Below are positions 48,435 through 58,729 of a stretch of 64,000 nucleotides of DNA, piece by piece. A program made the translations under genes and the position numbers. How positions within the stretch are numbered: the first letter of the stretch is position 1; the number at the start of each line of letters is the position of its first letter. The notes below the pieces were generated by a model. That model did no database searches. It worked only from the letters and a program-made list of their open reading frames with translations, and was not told the origin of the DNA. This DNA comes from Pseudonocardia sp. CNS-004 (GTDB taxonomy: Bacteria > Actinomycetota > Actinomycetes > Mycobacteriales > Pseudonocardiaceae), in the NCBI GenBank assembly GCA_001942185.1, contig MKJV01000071.1, positions 1 through 64,000 on the forward strand, read 5' to 3'.

Positions 48435-50249
48435 GTGAACCCCTACGACGGTCCCGGCAGGCGCGACCCAGGTGATCGTGGTGAGCTGAGCCCCGCAGAG
48501 GCCACCGCGCAGATCCGCTTCCTCGAGGAGGAAGTCGCACTGCTCCGCCGCAAGCTCACCGAGTCTCCGCGGCACGCGCGCGTCCTCGAGCAGCGCCTGG
48601 CCGAGTCGGCGAGCCGGCTCGCGCAGCTCTCGGCCCGCAACGAGAAGCTCACCGAGACCCTCAAGGAGGCCCGCGGACAGCTGGTGGCCCTCCGCGAGGA
48701 GGTCGACCGGCTGGCGCAGCCACCGAGCGGCTACGGCGTCTTCCTCGCTCGTTACCCCGACGAGACGGTCGACGTGTTCACCTCCGGGCGGCGCATGCGC
48801 GTCGCCGTGTCACCGGCGGTCGACACGGCGGATCTGCGTAGCGGCCAGACCGTGCGGCTCAACGAGGCGCTCACCGTCGTCGAGGCGGGGGAGTACGAGC
48901 GCATCGGCGAGGTGTGCGCGCTGCGCGAGGTGCTCTCCGAGCCCACCGACGACGGCATCGCGGGCCGGGCGCTCGTGGTCGGGCACGCCGACGAGGAGCG
49001 AGTGGTGTGGCTCGCCGCCCCGTTGATCGTGGGCGGCGACGACCCCGACGCCGTGCCGCTGAAGCCCGGCGACTCGCTGCTGGTCGACACGAAGGCCGGC
49101 TACGCCTACGAGCGGGTGCCCAAGGCCGAGGTGGAGGACCTCGTCCTGGAGGAGGTGCCCGACGTCGAGTACGAGGACATCGGTGGCCTGTTCCGGCAGA
49201 TCGAGCAGATCCGCGACGCCGTGGAGCTGCCGTTCCTGCACGCGGAGCTGTTCAAGGAGTACGAGCTGCGTCCGCCCAAGGGCGTGCTGCTCTACGGTCC
49301 ACCCGGCTGCGGCAAGACGCTCATCGCCAAGGCGGTGGCCAACTCGCTGGCCAAGAAGGTGGCCGCCGTCCGCGGCGACAACCCCGAGGACGGCCGCGCG
49401 TTCTTCCTCAACATCAAGGGCCCCGAGCTGCTCAACAAGTTCGTCGGCGAGACCGAGCGGCACATCCGCCTGATCTTCCAGCGGGCCCGGGAGAAGGCCT
49501 CGGCCGGCACCCCGGTGATCGTGTTCTTCGACGAGATGGACTCGATCTTCCGCACCCGCGGGTCGGGCGTGTCCTCCGACGTCGAGACCACGATCGTGCC
49601 GCAGCTGCTGGCGGAGATCGACGGTGTCGAGGGCCTGGAGAACGTCATCGTCATCGGCGCCTCCAACCGCGAGGACATGATCGACCCCGCGATCCTGCGG
49701 CCGGGTCGGCTCGACGTGAAGATCAAGATCGAGCGGCCGGACGCCGAGGCGGCGCAGGACATCTTCTCCAAGTACCTCACCGACACGCTGCCGATCCACG
49801 CCGACGACATGGCGGAGTTCGGCGGCAACCGCAAGGCGTGCATCGACGCGATGATCCAGCGGGTCACCGAGCGGATGTACGACGAGACGGAGGAGAACAG
49901 GTTCCTCGAGGTCACCTACGCCAACGGCGACAAGGAGACCCTGTACTTCAAGGACTTCAACTCCGGCGCGATGATCCAGAACATCGTCGACCGGTCGAAG
50001 AAGGCCGCGATCAAGTCGGTGCTCGAGACCGGCCAGCCGGGGCTGCGCGTGCAGCACCTGCTGGACGCGATCGTCGACGAGTTCGCCGAGAACGAGGACC
50101 TGCCCAACACCACCAACCCCGACGACTGGGCGCGCATCTCCGGCAAGAAGGGGGAGCGGATCGTCTACATCCGCACCCTGGTCACCGGCAAGAACGCGGA
50201 GACGGGCCGCGCGATCGACACGGCGTCGAACACGGGCCAGTACCTGTAA
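48435..50249 (+). CDS. mpa: Mycobacterial proteasome ATPase (ARC)
   Basis: 604 residues, frame intact, GTG start after GGAGGGAGGA. A coiled coil (about 20-95: [33 protein letters not shown]) recruits pupylated proteins. Double OB domains follow, then the AAA domain with Walker [18 protein letters not shown] near residue 288 and Walker [17 protein letters not shown]. The C-terminus ends GQYL, the signal that docks the ring on the 20S proteasome. It unfolds Pup-tagged substrates. The dop, pup and prcBA genes do not follow; a hairpin and a convergent MFS gene do. Confidence 0.96.
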   Translation: MNPYDGPGRRDPGDRGELSPAEATAQIRFLEEEVALLRRKLTESPRHARVLEQRLAESASRLAQLSARNEKLTETLKEARGQLVALREEVDRLAQPPSGYGVFLARYPDETVDVFTSGRRMRVAVSPAVDTADLRSGQTVRLNEALTVVEAGEYERIGEVCALREVLSEPTDDGIAGRALVVGHADEERVVWLAAPLIVGGDDPDAVPLKPGDSLLVDTKAGYAYERVPKAEVEDLVLEEVPDVEYEDIGGLFRQIEQIRDAVELPFLHAELFKEYELRPPKGVLLYGPPGCGKTLIAKAVANSLAKKVAAVRGDNPEDGRAFFLNIKGPELLNKFVGETERHIRLIFQRAREKASAGTPVIVFFDEMDSIFRTRGSGVSSDVETTIVPQLLAEIDGVEGLENVIVIGASNREDMIDPAILRPGRLDVKIKIERPDAEAAQDIFSKYLTDTLPIHADDMAEFGGNRKACIDAMIQRVTERMYDETEENRFLEVTYANGDKETLYFKDFNSGAMIQNIVDRSKKAAIKSVLETGQPGLRVQHLLDAIVDEFAENEDLPNTTNPDDWARISGKKGERIVYIRTLVTGKNAETGRAIDTASNTGQYL

Positions 50250-50257
50250 GAACCCGG

Positions 50258-50304
50258 ACGAACGGCACCCTCGTCCGACAGGTTCGGACGAGGGTGCCGT
50301 TCGT
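50258..50304. terminator. Strong hairpin after mpa (CGAACGGCACC family, copy 2)
   Basis: A perfect 21-bp stem (ACGAACGGCACCCTCG arm at 50258-50278, partner 50284-50304) with loop CAGGT, directly between the mpa stop and the stop of the convergent MFS gene. It is very similar to 22952-23003. Confidence 0.75.
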
Positions 50305-51458
50305 TCAGCGGGATTCGGGTTCGCGCAGCGCGCGCAGGAGCAGCCAACTCACGGCGGGCAGCACGATCAGCGGGATCAGCGCCACCTGCAAGGACGTCCG
50401 GTCGGCCACGGCGCCGATCAGCGGGCTCGCGATGCCACCGACGCTGACGGTGAGGCCGAGGGTCACTCCGCTGGCCGTGCCGACTCGGCGGGGCAGGTAG
50501 TCCTGGCCCAGCGTGATGCTGAGGGAGAACGGCACGTAGAGGCACGCCGAGGTGCACGCCACGAAGACGAGCATGAGCGGGCCGGGCACGAACACCACGC
50601 CCGCCACGGCGAGCACGGCGACGGCGTTGGACCAGCGCACGACCGCGACGCGGCCGAACCGGTTGGCCAGCGCGCCGCCGAGCACGGTGCCGACGGCGCC
50701 GCCCAGGTAGAGCACGAACAGCGCCGCGGTGCCGACGACCTCGCCGCCTCCCGTGCGGTCGGCCGCGTAGAGGGCGATGAACGCGGAGAGCCCGACGAAG
50801 ACGATCGAGCGGCACACGATCGAGCCGGACAGCCTGCCGAACGACGCCCAGTCGTCGGTGCCCTCGGCCCGCGTGCCGCCGCTGCCCGCCGGGCGGTTGA
50901 CCGCGATCGCGCGCAGTGCGACGACGCAGAGCACGCTGCCCAGCACCGCGGGCACCAGCAGCACGGGGGTGGCCCGCAGGCCGCCGAGCGCGACCACCGC
51001 GGCCACGACGATCGGCGCGGTGGCGAAACCGATGTTGCCGCCGAGGGAGAACCAGCCCATCGCGGTGTGGCTGCCGGCGCTCGCGGCGCGGGCCACGCGG
51101 GCCGACTCGGGGTGGTAGGCCGCGACCCCGATCCCGGAGAGCGCGACGAACGCGAGCGTCAGCGCGTAGGAGTCGGTGACGCCGCACATGGAAACCCCGA
51201 TGCCGCCGACGAGCGTGCTCACGGGCAGCAGCCACGGCATCGGCCACCGGTCGGTCAGCGCGCCGAACACGGGCTGCACCACCGACGACAGCAGCGAGGC
51301 CGCCAGGACGAGCCCGGCGGCCGCCGCGTAGGTGTAGGCGCGTTCCGCCACGAAGAACGGCACGAGCGCGGCGATGGCGCCTGGTAGACGTCGACGCACG
51401 CGTGCCCGCCCGCCAGGAGGGCGATCGGACCGGCGCGACGGTCGGCGAGCTGTGTCAC
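50305..51458 (-). CDS. MFS transporter
   Basis: About 384 residues, 12 helices. TQLADRRAGPIALLAGGHAC opens the protein; HACVDVYQGAIAALVPFF (across a lost base near 51380) resembles fosmidomycin-resistance-type pumps. FGALTDRWPMPWLLPVSTLV is motif A-like, and YHPESARVARAASAGSHTAM follows. It probably exports a drug or metabolite. The start is GTG 51458, divergent from the AraC gene with 53 bp between, so it may be controlled by that regulator. Confidence 0.82.
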
Positions 51459-51511
51459 GACGTGATCCTCGCCCGCCGCGGCGTGTCGCGCTTCCGATAA
51501 AGTGCCAAGGT

Positions 51512-52256
51512 ATGCCGAACATCCGCCACACCCCGGTGGCGCCCACGCGGCAGCAGACGATGGCCGGCGGCGACACCATCGACCCGCACCGCCACGACGA
51601 CCACCAGATCCTCTACGCGGGCTCCGGGGTGCTGGCCATCACCACCGACGCCGGCACCTGGTTCGCCCCGGGCACCCGCGCGATCTGGGTGCGGCCGGCA
51701 CCGTGCACGCCCACCGCGCGTACGGCGACCTCGACCTCCACATGCTGGGCGTGCCGGCGTCGGTCAACCCGCTCGGCCTCGACCGCCCCACCGTGCTGGT
51801 CGTGAACCCGCTCCTGCGCGAGCTGATCCGCGCCTGGACGCGCGGCCCGCACGACGACACGCCCGAACGGCGCCGCCTGAACGCCGTACTGCTCGACGAG
51901 CTGCGCGCCTCCCCGCAGCGGTCCGTCCACCTGCCCGAACCCACCGACCCGCGGCTGGTGGGCGTGTGCGCCGCCCTGCGCCGCGACCCCGCCGACCCCC
52001 GCACCCTCGCCGCGCTCGCGCCGAGGTCGGGGTGGGCGAACGGACGCTGACGCGCCTGTTCCGCACCGACCTCGGCATGACCTTCCCGCAGTGGCGCACC
52101 CAGCTGCGCCTGTACCACGCGCTGCGGATGCTGGCCGAGGGCGCTGCGGTCACCGCCGTGGCCCACGCCTGCGGCTGGTCGTCCACCAGCGCGTTCATCG
52201 ACGTCTTCCGCCGCGCGTACGGCCACACGCCCGGCGTGCACGCGCGCCGCGACTGA
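51512..52256 (+). CDS. AraC-family regulator with cupin sensor domain
   Basis: About 249 residues. The N-terminal cupin has IDPHRHDDHQILYAGSGVLA and WFAPGTRAIWV. The C-terminal double HTH shows VGERTLTRLFRTDLGMTFPQ and VTAVAHACGWSSTSAFIDVF with FRRAYGHTPG. Two lost bases, near 51690 and 52020, explain the three frames. It is divergent from the MFS gene, the usual layout for a regulator and the pump it controls. The start is ATG 51512. Confidence 0.85.
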
Positions 52257-52260
52257 GCGC

Positions 52261-52707
52261 TCAGTCCACCGGCTCGAACAGGAAGAGCGGGATCCGGCGG
52301 TCGGTCATCCGCTGGTAGTCCCCGTACGTCGGCCACACGGCCAGGGCGTGCTCCCAACACACGCGGCGTTCCTCGCCGTCGAGCTCGCGGGCGACGCACG
52401 TCCTGCTGACGGGGCCGTCCTGCAGTTGCACCCTCGGGTGGGCGCGGATGTTGTCGACCCAGGCCGGGTTCTCGGCGAGGCCGCCGTTGGACGCCACGCC
52501 GAGGTACGTGCCGTCCTCCTCGATCCGCATGATCGGCGTCTTGCGGATCTTGCCGGTCCGGACGCCCACGTTGCTGATCACGATGATCGGGGCACCACCC
52601 GGCTCGTTCAAGGCGTCGGCACCGCCGGACGCCTCGAACCTCTCGACCGCCTCGCGGACCCACGCCGTCGGGCTGGGTGCGTACTCACCGTCAAAACGAT
52701 CAGCCAC
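52261..52707 (-). CDS. F420H2-dependent nitroreductase/quinone reductase family (Ddn-like)
   Basis: 148 residues, frame intact, GTG start. IIVISNVGVRTGKIRKTPIM followed by GTYLGVASNGGLAENPAWVD and NIRAHPRVQLQDG is the deazaflavin-dependent nitroreductase (DUF385) signature. Members reduce quinones or nitro compounds with F420H2 at the membrane. Its 3' end faces the AraC gene with a 4-bp gap. Confidence 0.9.
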   Translation of the reverse strand: MADRFDGEYAPSPTAWVREAVERFEASGGADALNEPGGAPIIVISNVGVRTGKIRKTPIMRIEEDGTYLGVASNGGLAENPAWVDNIRAHPRVQLQDGPVSRTCVARELDGEERRVCWEHALAVWPTYGDYQRMTDRRIPLFLFEPVD

Positions 52708-52813
52708 GTGTGCCTCAAGGTGGCGGCGCCCACGGCTATTCCGACCTGGTCAGGGGCCGGGGTGTCCGATCCGTTCACGACGCGCCGGGGGTTCCCGGCC
52801 TAGGTTCGCGCCC

Positions 52814-53218
52814 ATGACCATCGAAGCGAAGCTGGACGCCATCGGCATCGTGGCGGCCGACCTGGCGAAGTCACTGGCCTTCTACCGCGCGCTCGGCCTG
52901 CCGGTGCCGGACGGCTCCGAGAACGCGCCCCACGTGGAGGTGCCCCTCGGGGGCGGGATGCGGCTGATGTTCGACAAGGAGGAGACCGTGCGCTCGTTCC
53001 ACCCGTCGTGGAGCCCCGGCGTCGGGGCGGGGCGGATCGGTCTCGCGGTGTCGCTGCCCGACCCCGCCGCGGTGGACGCCCTGTACGCCGCGCTGACCGC
53101 GGCCGGTCACCACGGCGAGCTGGCACCGTTCGACGCGCCGTGGGGGCAGCGCTACGCCAGCATGAACGACCCCGACGGCAACGGCGTCGACCTCTACGCG
53201 CCTCTGCGACCGGTGTAG
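52814..53218 (+). CDS. VOC (glyoxalase/bleomycin resistance) family protein
   Basis: 134 residues, frame intact. KLDAIGIVAADLAKSLAFYR opens the first beta-alpha-beta module, and YASMNDPDGNGVDLYAPL ends the second. A His/Glu metal site is not complete to the eye. It could be a small resistance or detoxification protein. Its last 25 nt overlap the 3' end of the AraC gene on the other strand. Confidence 0.85.
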   Translation: MTIEAKLDAIGIVAADLAKSLAFYRALGLPVPDGSENAPHVEVPLGGGMRLMFDKEETVRSFHPSWSPGVGAGRIGLAVSLPDPAAVDALYAALTAAGHHGELAPFDAPWGQRYASMNDPDGNGVDLYAPLRPV

Positions 53219-53907
53219 AGCTCGCTGGGGGCGACCCCGGCCAGCGCGCGCATCTCGCGGGACAGGTGCGGCTGGTCGGCGTAGCCCGCCGCTGCGGCGG
53301 CCTCGGCGATGGGCACGCCGTCGTAGAGCAACGTGGCGGCCCGCCGGAACCGCAGCACCCGCCGCAGCACCGCGGGCCCGTAGCCGAACGCGGCGAGGCA
53401 GCGGCGGTGCAGGGAGCGCTCCGTCCAGCCGAGCCGATCGGCGGTGGCTGCCGCGGACGCGCCTCGGGCGAGCTGGGCGGTGACCGCCCGCACCGCCGGG
53501 TCGGCAGGCCGGCCGGGCAGCCCCAGGGTGAGCTCGAGGAGCACCGGCAGGGGCGGCTCGCCGTGCTCGAGGCGCGCGAGGGCCATGGCGGCGAGCACGG
53601 GTTGCGCCTCTGCCAGCGCAACCCGCTGGTCACGCACCTGCGTGGCGGGCAGCCCCAGCAGCGCGGGGAGCCTGCCGGGGGCGAACCGCAGGCCCGCGCT
53701 GAGGACGCCCGGCTCGCGGCGAGCCGGGTGCGGCCCGGTGTCGGGCCCGGCGACGAGCAACTCCCGCCCTGTCCAGACCAGGTCCATGCACCCGTCGGGA
53801 AGCACGTCGAGCGACTCCGCGGGCGCGCCGGCCGCGACCCCGGCCGTCCAGGCGCACTCGATCTCGCCGCGCAGCGGGCGCGGCGGCGGGATCTCCCGGT
53901 AGCCCAC
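53194..53907 (-). CDS. AraC-family regulator (DUF6597-type N-terminus)
   Basis: 237 residues, frame intact, GTG start (GYREIPPPRPLRGEIECAWT). VLPDGCMDLVWTGRELLVAG is typical of actinobacterial AraC proteins with a DUF6597 sensor part. The HTH region is AAATADRLGWTERSLHRRCL and IAEAAAAAGYADQPHLSREM. It likely controls a nearby gene such as the convergent VOC gene, with which it overlaps by 25 nt at the 3' ends. Confidence 0.86.
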   Translation of the reverse strand: MGYREIPPPRPLRGEIECAWTAGVAAGAPAESLDVLPDGCMDLVWTGRELLVAGPDTGPHPARREPGVLSAGLRFAPGRLPALLGLPATQVRDQRVALAEAQPVLAAMALARLEHGEPPLPVLLELTLGLPGRPADPAVRAVTAQLARGASAAATADRLGWTERSLHRRCLAAFGYGPAVLRRVLRFRRAATLLYDGVPIAEAAAAAGYADQPHLSREMRALAGVAPSELYTGRRGA

Positions 53908-54056
53908 GCCCGAAACGGTAGCCCGAGTCCCCGACACCCGGCCGACGTAGGTGCGTCGCGCTCCAGGGGCCTCGTCATGCCCGCCGACGCTCGCGGTGCC
54001 GGTCGACGGGGTGCGTCGGCCGAAGGGGAGTGCGCCGGCGGTGCAGGCAGCTCGTA

Positions 54057-54671
54057 CTACGGGAGCACCTCGTCGTCGCGGTGGGCCGCGAGCTCGGCCG
54101 ACCGGGTCCGGGTGGCGTGCTCGGCCCGCCGGATCCGGTCGGTCCACTGCGCCGTCGCCCCGAACGCCGTCTCGGCGAACCCCACCTCGCGGACCGCGTC
54201 GGGCAGCCCCGGGTCGCCCGGGGCGACCAGGCGCACGGGGTCGCCCAGTGCCACGGTCATCGGCGGCACGAAGTACTCCGGGGGCACGGCCGTCCGCGCG
54301 TGCACCAGCGCCCCCACGGCCACCACGGCGCCCTCGCCGAGCCGCGCGGTCTGCAGGACCGTCGCCCCGGTGGCGAGGTAGCAGCACCGCCCCACGGTGC
54401 AGCCGAGCAGGGTCGCGTGGGGACCGACGAGAACGTGGTCGCCGACGTCCACCGGTTGGGAGCCCGCCACGGCGGAGGCGCGGAGGACGGCGTGCTCGCC
54501 GACGATGCTGTACTCGCCCACCCGTACCCGCGAGCCCTCCGAGTCGAGCACGGCGCCGGAGAGCACGCGGGCGTGCGCGGCCACCTCCACGTCACCGATG
54601 ACGGTGGCCGTGGGCGCCACGTAGGCGTCCGGGTGCACCGTCGGTTCCCGTCCTCGATGCCGGATGCGCAT
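54057..54671 (-). CDS. Gamma carbonic anhydrase-type left-handed beta-helix protein
   Basis: 204 residues, frame intact. Hexapeptide repeats run from VHPDAYVAPTATVIGDVEVA to GEGAVVAVGALVHARTAVPP. Histidines in GEHAV, GPHATLLGC and ALVHAR fall roughly where gamma-class enzymes bind metal. A C-terminal helix follows. It may be a carbonic anhydrase or an acyltransferase-like scaffold. ATG 54671 is the start. It is not tightly coupled to its neighbours. Confidence 0.75.
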   Translation of the reverse strand: MRIRHRGREPTVHPDAYVAPTATVIGDVEVAAHARVLSGAVLDSEGSRVRVGEYSIVGEHAVLRASAVAGSQPVDVGDHVLVGPHATLLGCTVGRCCYLATGATVLQTARLGEGAVVAVGALVHARTAVPPEYFVPPMTVALGDPVRLVAPGDPGLPDAVREVGFAETAFGATAQWTDRIRRAEHATRTRSAELAAHRDDEVLP

Positions 54672-54706
54672 CGCTCCACGGTACGAGCGACCCACCTCCG
54701 GGGCAG

Positions 54707-55024
54707 TCAGGATTCGGAGGGCAGTTCCAGGGCGAGCAGCCGCGAGCTCAGCGACTTCCCGTGCGTGTCGAGGGCGAGCGACGTCGTCACGCCGCCGTCG
54801 AGGACACCGGTGCAGACGAACTGCAGCGCAGGCAGCAGCGGCAGCTCGTAGCGGAGCACCGAGCCGCCGACGTGGCGGGCCAGCTGGGCACGCACCCGTT
54901 CGGCGGTGAGCTCGCGGACGAGCAGCGGGTAGTCCGCGTCGGAGTAGGGGATCACCGTGAGCGTGGCGACGTTGCCCTTGTCGCCCGCCCGGCAGTGGGC
55001 GAACTCATGCAGCCGGACGGGCAT
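54707..55024 (-). CDS. AtuA-like C-terminal domain protein
   Basis: 105 residues, frame intact. PVRLHEFAHCRAGDKGNVAT then VIPYSDADYPLLVRELTAER and YELPLLPALQFVCTGVLDGG match the small ferredoxin-fold domain that is often fused to AtuA/DUF1446 proteins. Here it is a separate gene whose start overlaps the end of the DUF1446 gene by 20 nt, so the two should form a complex. Confidence 0.8.
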   Translation of the reverse strand: MPVRLHEFAHCRAGDKGNVATLTVIPYSDADYPLLVRELTAERVRAQLARHVGGSVLRYELPLLPALQFVCTGVLDGGVTTSLALDTHGKSLSSRLLALELPSES

Positions 55025-56326
55025 CCCCGGCCTCCAGGATCGTGACGGACGGCGTGACCGTCGACCGCGCGACGAGCGTGGACACCACGCCGATGACCTC
55101 CCCGGTGAACACGCGCACGCCCCCGCCGCCCGCCGGGCCGTTCGTGTAGAGGGCCTCGACCTCGTGCCCGACGGTGTCGAGCACGTCCGGGTCGGCGGCG
55201 AGCGCGGCGACCCGCACCCGGCACTCGGCGTGCTCGTCGGCGCCCGGGGGTGCGACGCCGAGCACGCCGATCCGTGGCCGGACCGGGAGTCCGGCCAGGC
55301 GGGCGGCGAGGACGTCGGCGGCGAGCGCGGCGCGCCGGTCGGCCCGCGGACCGGAGTAGGAGATCTCCGCCTCGACCTTGTGCCCGGCCCGGTAGCCCAC
55401 GCTCACCTTCAGCCGGTCGGGGCGCGGCCCGCCGCGGGCTCCGGCCACCTGCACCCGGTCGGGCCCCATCTGGTGGACGGTGACGCCGCGCAGGTCGAGC
55501 ACGCGTCCGGGGTGCGGTACGCCGTCGGATCGGTGATCTCGTAGAGCAGCTGCTCGCGCACCGTGGCCCGGTCCAGCACCCCGCCGGTGCCGGGCAGCTT
55601 GCCGTACACCGCGGTGCCGTCCGCCGCCACGTCCGCGAACGGGAAGCCGAGCTCGGCCAGCCCCGGGACGTCCTTCACGCCCGGGTCGGCGAAGTAGCCG
55701 CCGGTGAGCTGGCCCGCGCACTCGAGCAGGTGCCCGACGAGCGTGCCCGCTGCGGCGAGTCCGGGGTCGGCGAGGTCGAACCCGAGCCGCTGGGCGAGCG
55801 GGGCGAGGAAGAGCGACGGGTCGGCCACCCGCCCGGTGACGACGACGTCGGCTCCCGCCTCGAGGGCGGGCAGCACGGCGTCGGCGCCGAGGTAGGCGTT
55901 CGCGGAGACCACCTCGCCGCGGGCGCCCAGCGGCCTGCCGTCCTCGCACGCCGGGGCGTCCAGGTCGAGGCGGTCGAGCACGTCGTCCCCGGTGACGACG
56001 CCGACCCGCGCGGGCGTGCCGAGCCGGGTCAGCAGGTCGCGCGTGACCCGGCCGGCCCGCGACGGGTTCGCCGCGCCCATGTTCGTGATCACGCGCACGC
56101 CACGCGCGAGCGCCACCGGCAGCAGCCGTTCGAAGCGGGCGACGAGCCGCGGGTCGAACCCGGCGTCCGGGTCTTCCAGCCTGCGGCCCTGCCCGAGCGC
56201 GATCGTGCGCTCGGCGAGGCACTCCAGCACGATGTCGGCGAGCCCGGCCCGCTCGGCCAGCTCGACGGCGGGTTCGAGGCGGTCACCGGCGAACCCGGCG
56301 CCCGCACCGATCCGGACCGTCCTCAT
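55005..56326 (-). CDS. DUF1446 / AtuA family acyclic terpene utilisation protein
   Basis: About 441 residues. RTVRIGAGAGFAGDRLEPAV starts the family domain. VRVITNMGAANPSRAGRV, DVVVTGRVADPSLFLAPLAQ and GHLLECAGQLTGGYFADPGV are conserved blocks. AtuA acts in acyclic terpene (citronellol/geraniol) breakdown in Pseudomonas; the reaction is not well defined. One base is lost near 55515. It overlaps the CitMHS gene by 4 nt at its start. The substrate here is inferred only from the family. Confidence 0.82.
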
Positions 56327-57633
56327 ACGATCGCTCCGGTGGCCAGCGCCGCCGCCGTCATGACGAGCGTGGTGCCGAAGGCCCAGCCGAACACGAACCG
56401 CTGGTGGGCGCCGAGCTGGACGCCGGCCATCCCGACGAGGATGAACGTGGAGGCCGTGAGCGGGCTGAGCGGGAACCCGGTCGTCATCTGCCCCAGGATG
56501 GCAGCGCGGGCCACCTCGGCCGGATCGCCACCCAGGGCGGCCGTCGTCTCCGCGAGCACCGGGAGCACGCCGAAGTAGTAGGCGTCGGGCGTGAACACGA
56601 GGCTGAGCGGCATGCTCGTCACCGCCACGAGCGTGGGGAGCGCCCCGCCCGCACCTGCCGGTACGAGGCCGACGATCGCCCTGGCCATCGCCTCGATCAT
56701 CCCGGTGCCACCCAGCACGCCGGTGAACACGCCGGCGGCGAAGATCATCGTGGTGACGAGCACGACGCTGTGGCCGTGCCGGGTGAACAGGTCCTTCTGG
56801 TCCTCCCAGCCGGGCCGGTTGATCAGCAGCGCCAGCACGAACGCCACCACGAAGACGACGGGCAGCTCGGCGAGCTGGGCCAGCAGCACCACCACGAGCG
56901 CGACCGTGAGCACGACGTTGAGCCAGAACCGCACGCGGCCGACGGGAGTGCGCACCTCGGCGGGCGCCTGCGCCGCGCCCGGCGCGTCGGCGGGCACCGC
57001 CGTACCGGGCTCGGCGACGGTGCCGATCCGCCTGCGTTCCGCCCGCCCGATCAGCACCGCGGCCACCAGCACCCACACGATGCCGGCGCCCATCGCGGGG
57101 AGCACCGGCACGAACACGTCACCGCCGGTCAGGTCGAGCGCGGCCATCGCGCGTGCGGTGGGGCCGCCCCACGGAACCATGTTCATCACGCCCGCACCGA
57201 GGCAGACCACCGCGGTGAGCACGAGTGGGCGCATGCCGATGCGCCGGTAGATGGGCAGCATCGCCGACACCATGATCAGGAAGGTGGACGCGCCGTCCCC
57301 GTCGAGCGCGACGAGGAGCGTCAGCACCGCCGTGCCGACGGTGATCTTCAACGGGTCGCCACCCGCCCAGCGGACCACGCGGCGCACCGCCGGGTCGAAC
57401 AGCCCGGCGTCGACCATCAGGCAGAAGTAGAGCACCGCGAACGTGATCATGATCGCGACCGGGGCGACGGTCTCGAACCCGGCGAGCACCAGCTCCCCGA
57501 GACGCCCACCCTCGCCGACCACGACGGCGGCGACGATCGGCAGCACGGTGAGCGCGATGAAGACCGACACGCGTTGGGACAGCACCGCCACCAGGAAGGC
57601 GACGATCGTCAGGAAACCGGTCGCGGCGAGCAT
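56323..57633 (-). CDS. CitMHS-family citrate/organic acid transporter
   Basis: 436 residues, frame intact, 11-12 helices. LLVALDGDGASTFLIMVSAM and GAGVMNMVPWGGPTARAMAA are the CitMHS signature loops; FPLSPLTASTFILVGMAGV closes the second half. Family members import citrate-metal complexes or related carboxylates with protons. It is divergent from the LysR gene by 85 bp and is the first gene of the operon with the AtuA-type genes, so it probably brings in their substrate. Confidence 0.87.
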   Translation of the reverse strand: MLAATGFLTIVAFLVAVLSQRVSVFIALTVLPIVAAVVVGEGGRLGELVLAGFETVAPVAIMITFAVLYFCLMVDAGLFDPAVRRVVRWAGGDPLKITVGTAVLTLLVALDGDGASTFLIMVSAMLPIYRRIGMRPLVLTAVVCLGAGVMNMVPWGGPTARAMAALDLTGGDVFVPVLPAMGAGIVWVLVAAVLIGRAERRRIGTVAEPGTAVPADAPGAAQAPAEVRTPVGRVRFWLNVVLTVALVVVLLAQLAELPVVFVVAFVLALLINRPGWEDQKDLFTRHGHSVVLVTTMIFAAGVFTGVLGGTGMIEAMARAIVGLVPAGAGGALPTLVAVTSMPLSLVFTPDAYYFGVLPVLAETTAALGGDPAEVARAAILGQMTTGFPLSPLTASTFILVGMAGVQLGAHQRFVFGWAFGTTLVMTAAALATGAIV

Positions 57634-57718
57634 CGTTGACCTCCGGCGTCGAGTGGAGTCACCCTCCGTGACACCGGCCATGCACGTCAAACACCGATTG
57701 TCGATAGATTCATGCGCT

Positions 57719-58718
57719 GTGCGCACGGATCTGACGTTGCGGCAGCTGCGGGTGATCGCCGCGGTCCACGAGTCCGGCAGCTTCACCTCGGCGGCCCGGC
57801 ACCTGCTCGTGGCGCAGTCCTCGCTCAGCCGGACCGTGGCCGAGGTGGAGCGGCGGCTGGGCACACCGCTCTTCGAGCGGACCACGCGCAGGCTGGAGCC
57901 GACCGCGGCAGGCCGTGAGGTGGTGGCCGCGGCCCGGCGGGCGGTCGACGCCGTGGAGGCGGAGCTGCGACACGTCGAGGGCTACCTCGCGGGCCGCACC
58001 GGACGCGTGCGCATCGCCACGCTGCCCTCGCTGGCCGCGATCCTGCTACCCGGGGTGGTGTCGACGTTCCGCGCCGACCACCCGCAGGTGCAGCTCTCGA
58101 TCGAGGACGCGCTGTCCGACGAGGTCATCGAACGGGTCCGGAGCGCCGCGGTCGACCTGGCGGTCACCGTCGTGTCGCAGACCCCCGACCCGCTCGACGA
58201 CCTCGCGGTCACGCCGGTGGCCACCGACCGGTTCTGCTGCGTGGTGCCGCCAGGGCATCGGTTCGCCGATCGGGAGGTGCTCGCGTGGGGCGAGCTCGCG
58301 GGGGAGGAGTTCATCGCGTTCGACCGCACCACGAGCATCCGCCAGCACGTGGACGCCTCGTTCGCGGCGGCCGGCGTCGTGCCGCGGCAGGTGGTGGCGG
58401 CCCGCAACATCGCCGCGGTCGCGGGCCTGGTGGCCGCGGACCTGGGTGTGTCGGTGGTGCCCGGCCTGGTGCTCCCGCTGATGGGGTTCGCCGGGGTGCG
58501 CCACGTCGTGCTGGACGAGCCCCCCGCCCACCGGACGATGGCCGTGGTGCGTGCCGCGGCCCGTCCGCTCTCGCCGATCGCGGCCGCGTTCGTCGAGGCG
58601 CTCACCGATCCCACCCGGGGCCGGCCCGAGCTGCCGGACCGGGCGAGCTGGCTGGACCCGGACCCGGCCTCGAACGCGCGACGCCCGGCCTCACGGGAGA
58701 GGGGCCGGGCCGTCGTAG
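57719..58718 (+). CDS. LysR-family transcriptional regulator
   Basis: About 330 residues. The HTH is TLRQLRVIAAVHESGSFTSA then LVAQSSLSRTVAEVERRLGT. The effector domain has GRVRIATLPSLAAILLPGVV and AGLVAADLGVSVVPGLVLPL. It probably activates the divergent CitMHS - AtuA operon from the 85-bp gap, where CGATTGTCGATAG could be part of its site. The 3' end is uncertain: the frame stays open to 59308 against the yceI gene, while a TAG at 58716-58718 would need two lost bases. GTG 57719 is the start. Confidence 0.85.
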
Positions 58719-58729
58719 CCGGGGAGGCG

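Noticed and set aside
48810..50057. A 415-codon open frame antisense to mpa
   Set aside because: It covers the conserved, intact mpa gene and shows no domain. Its composition is that of a complement frame.
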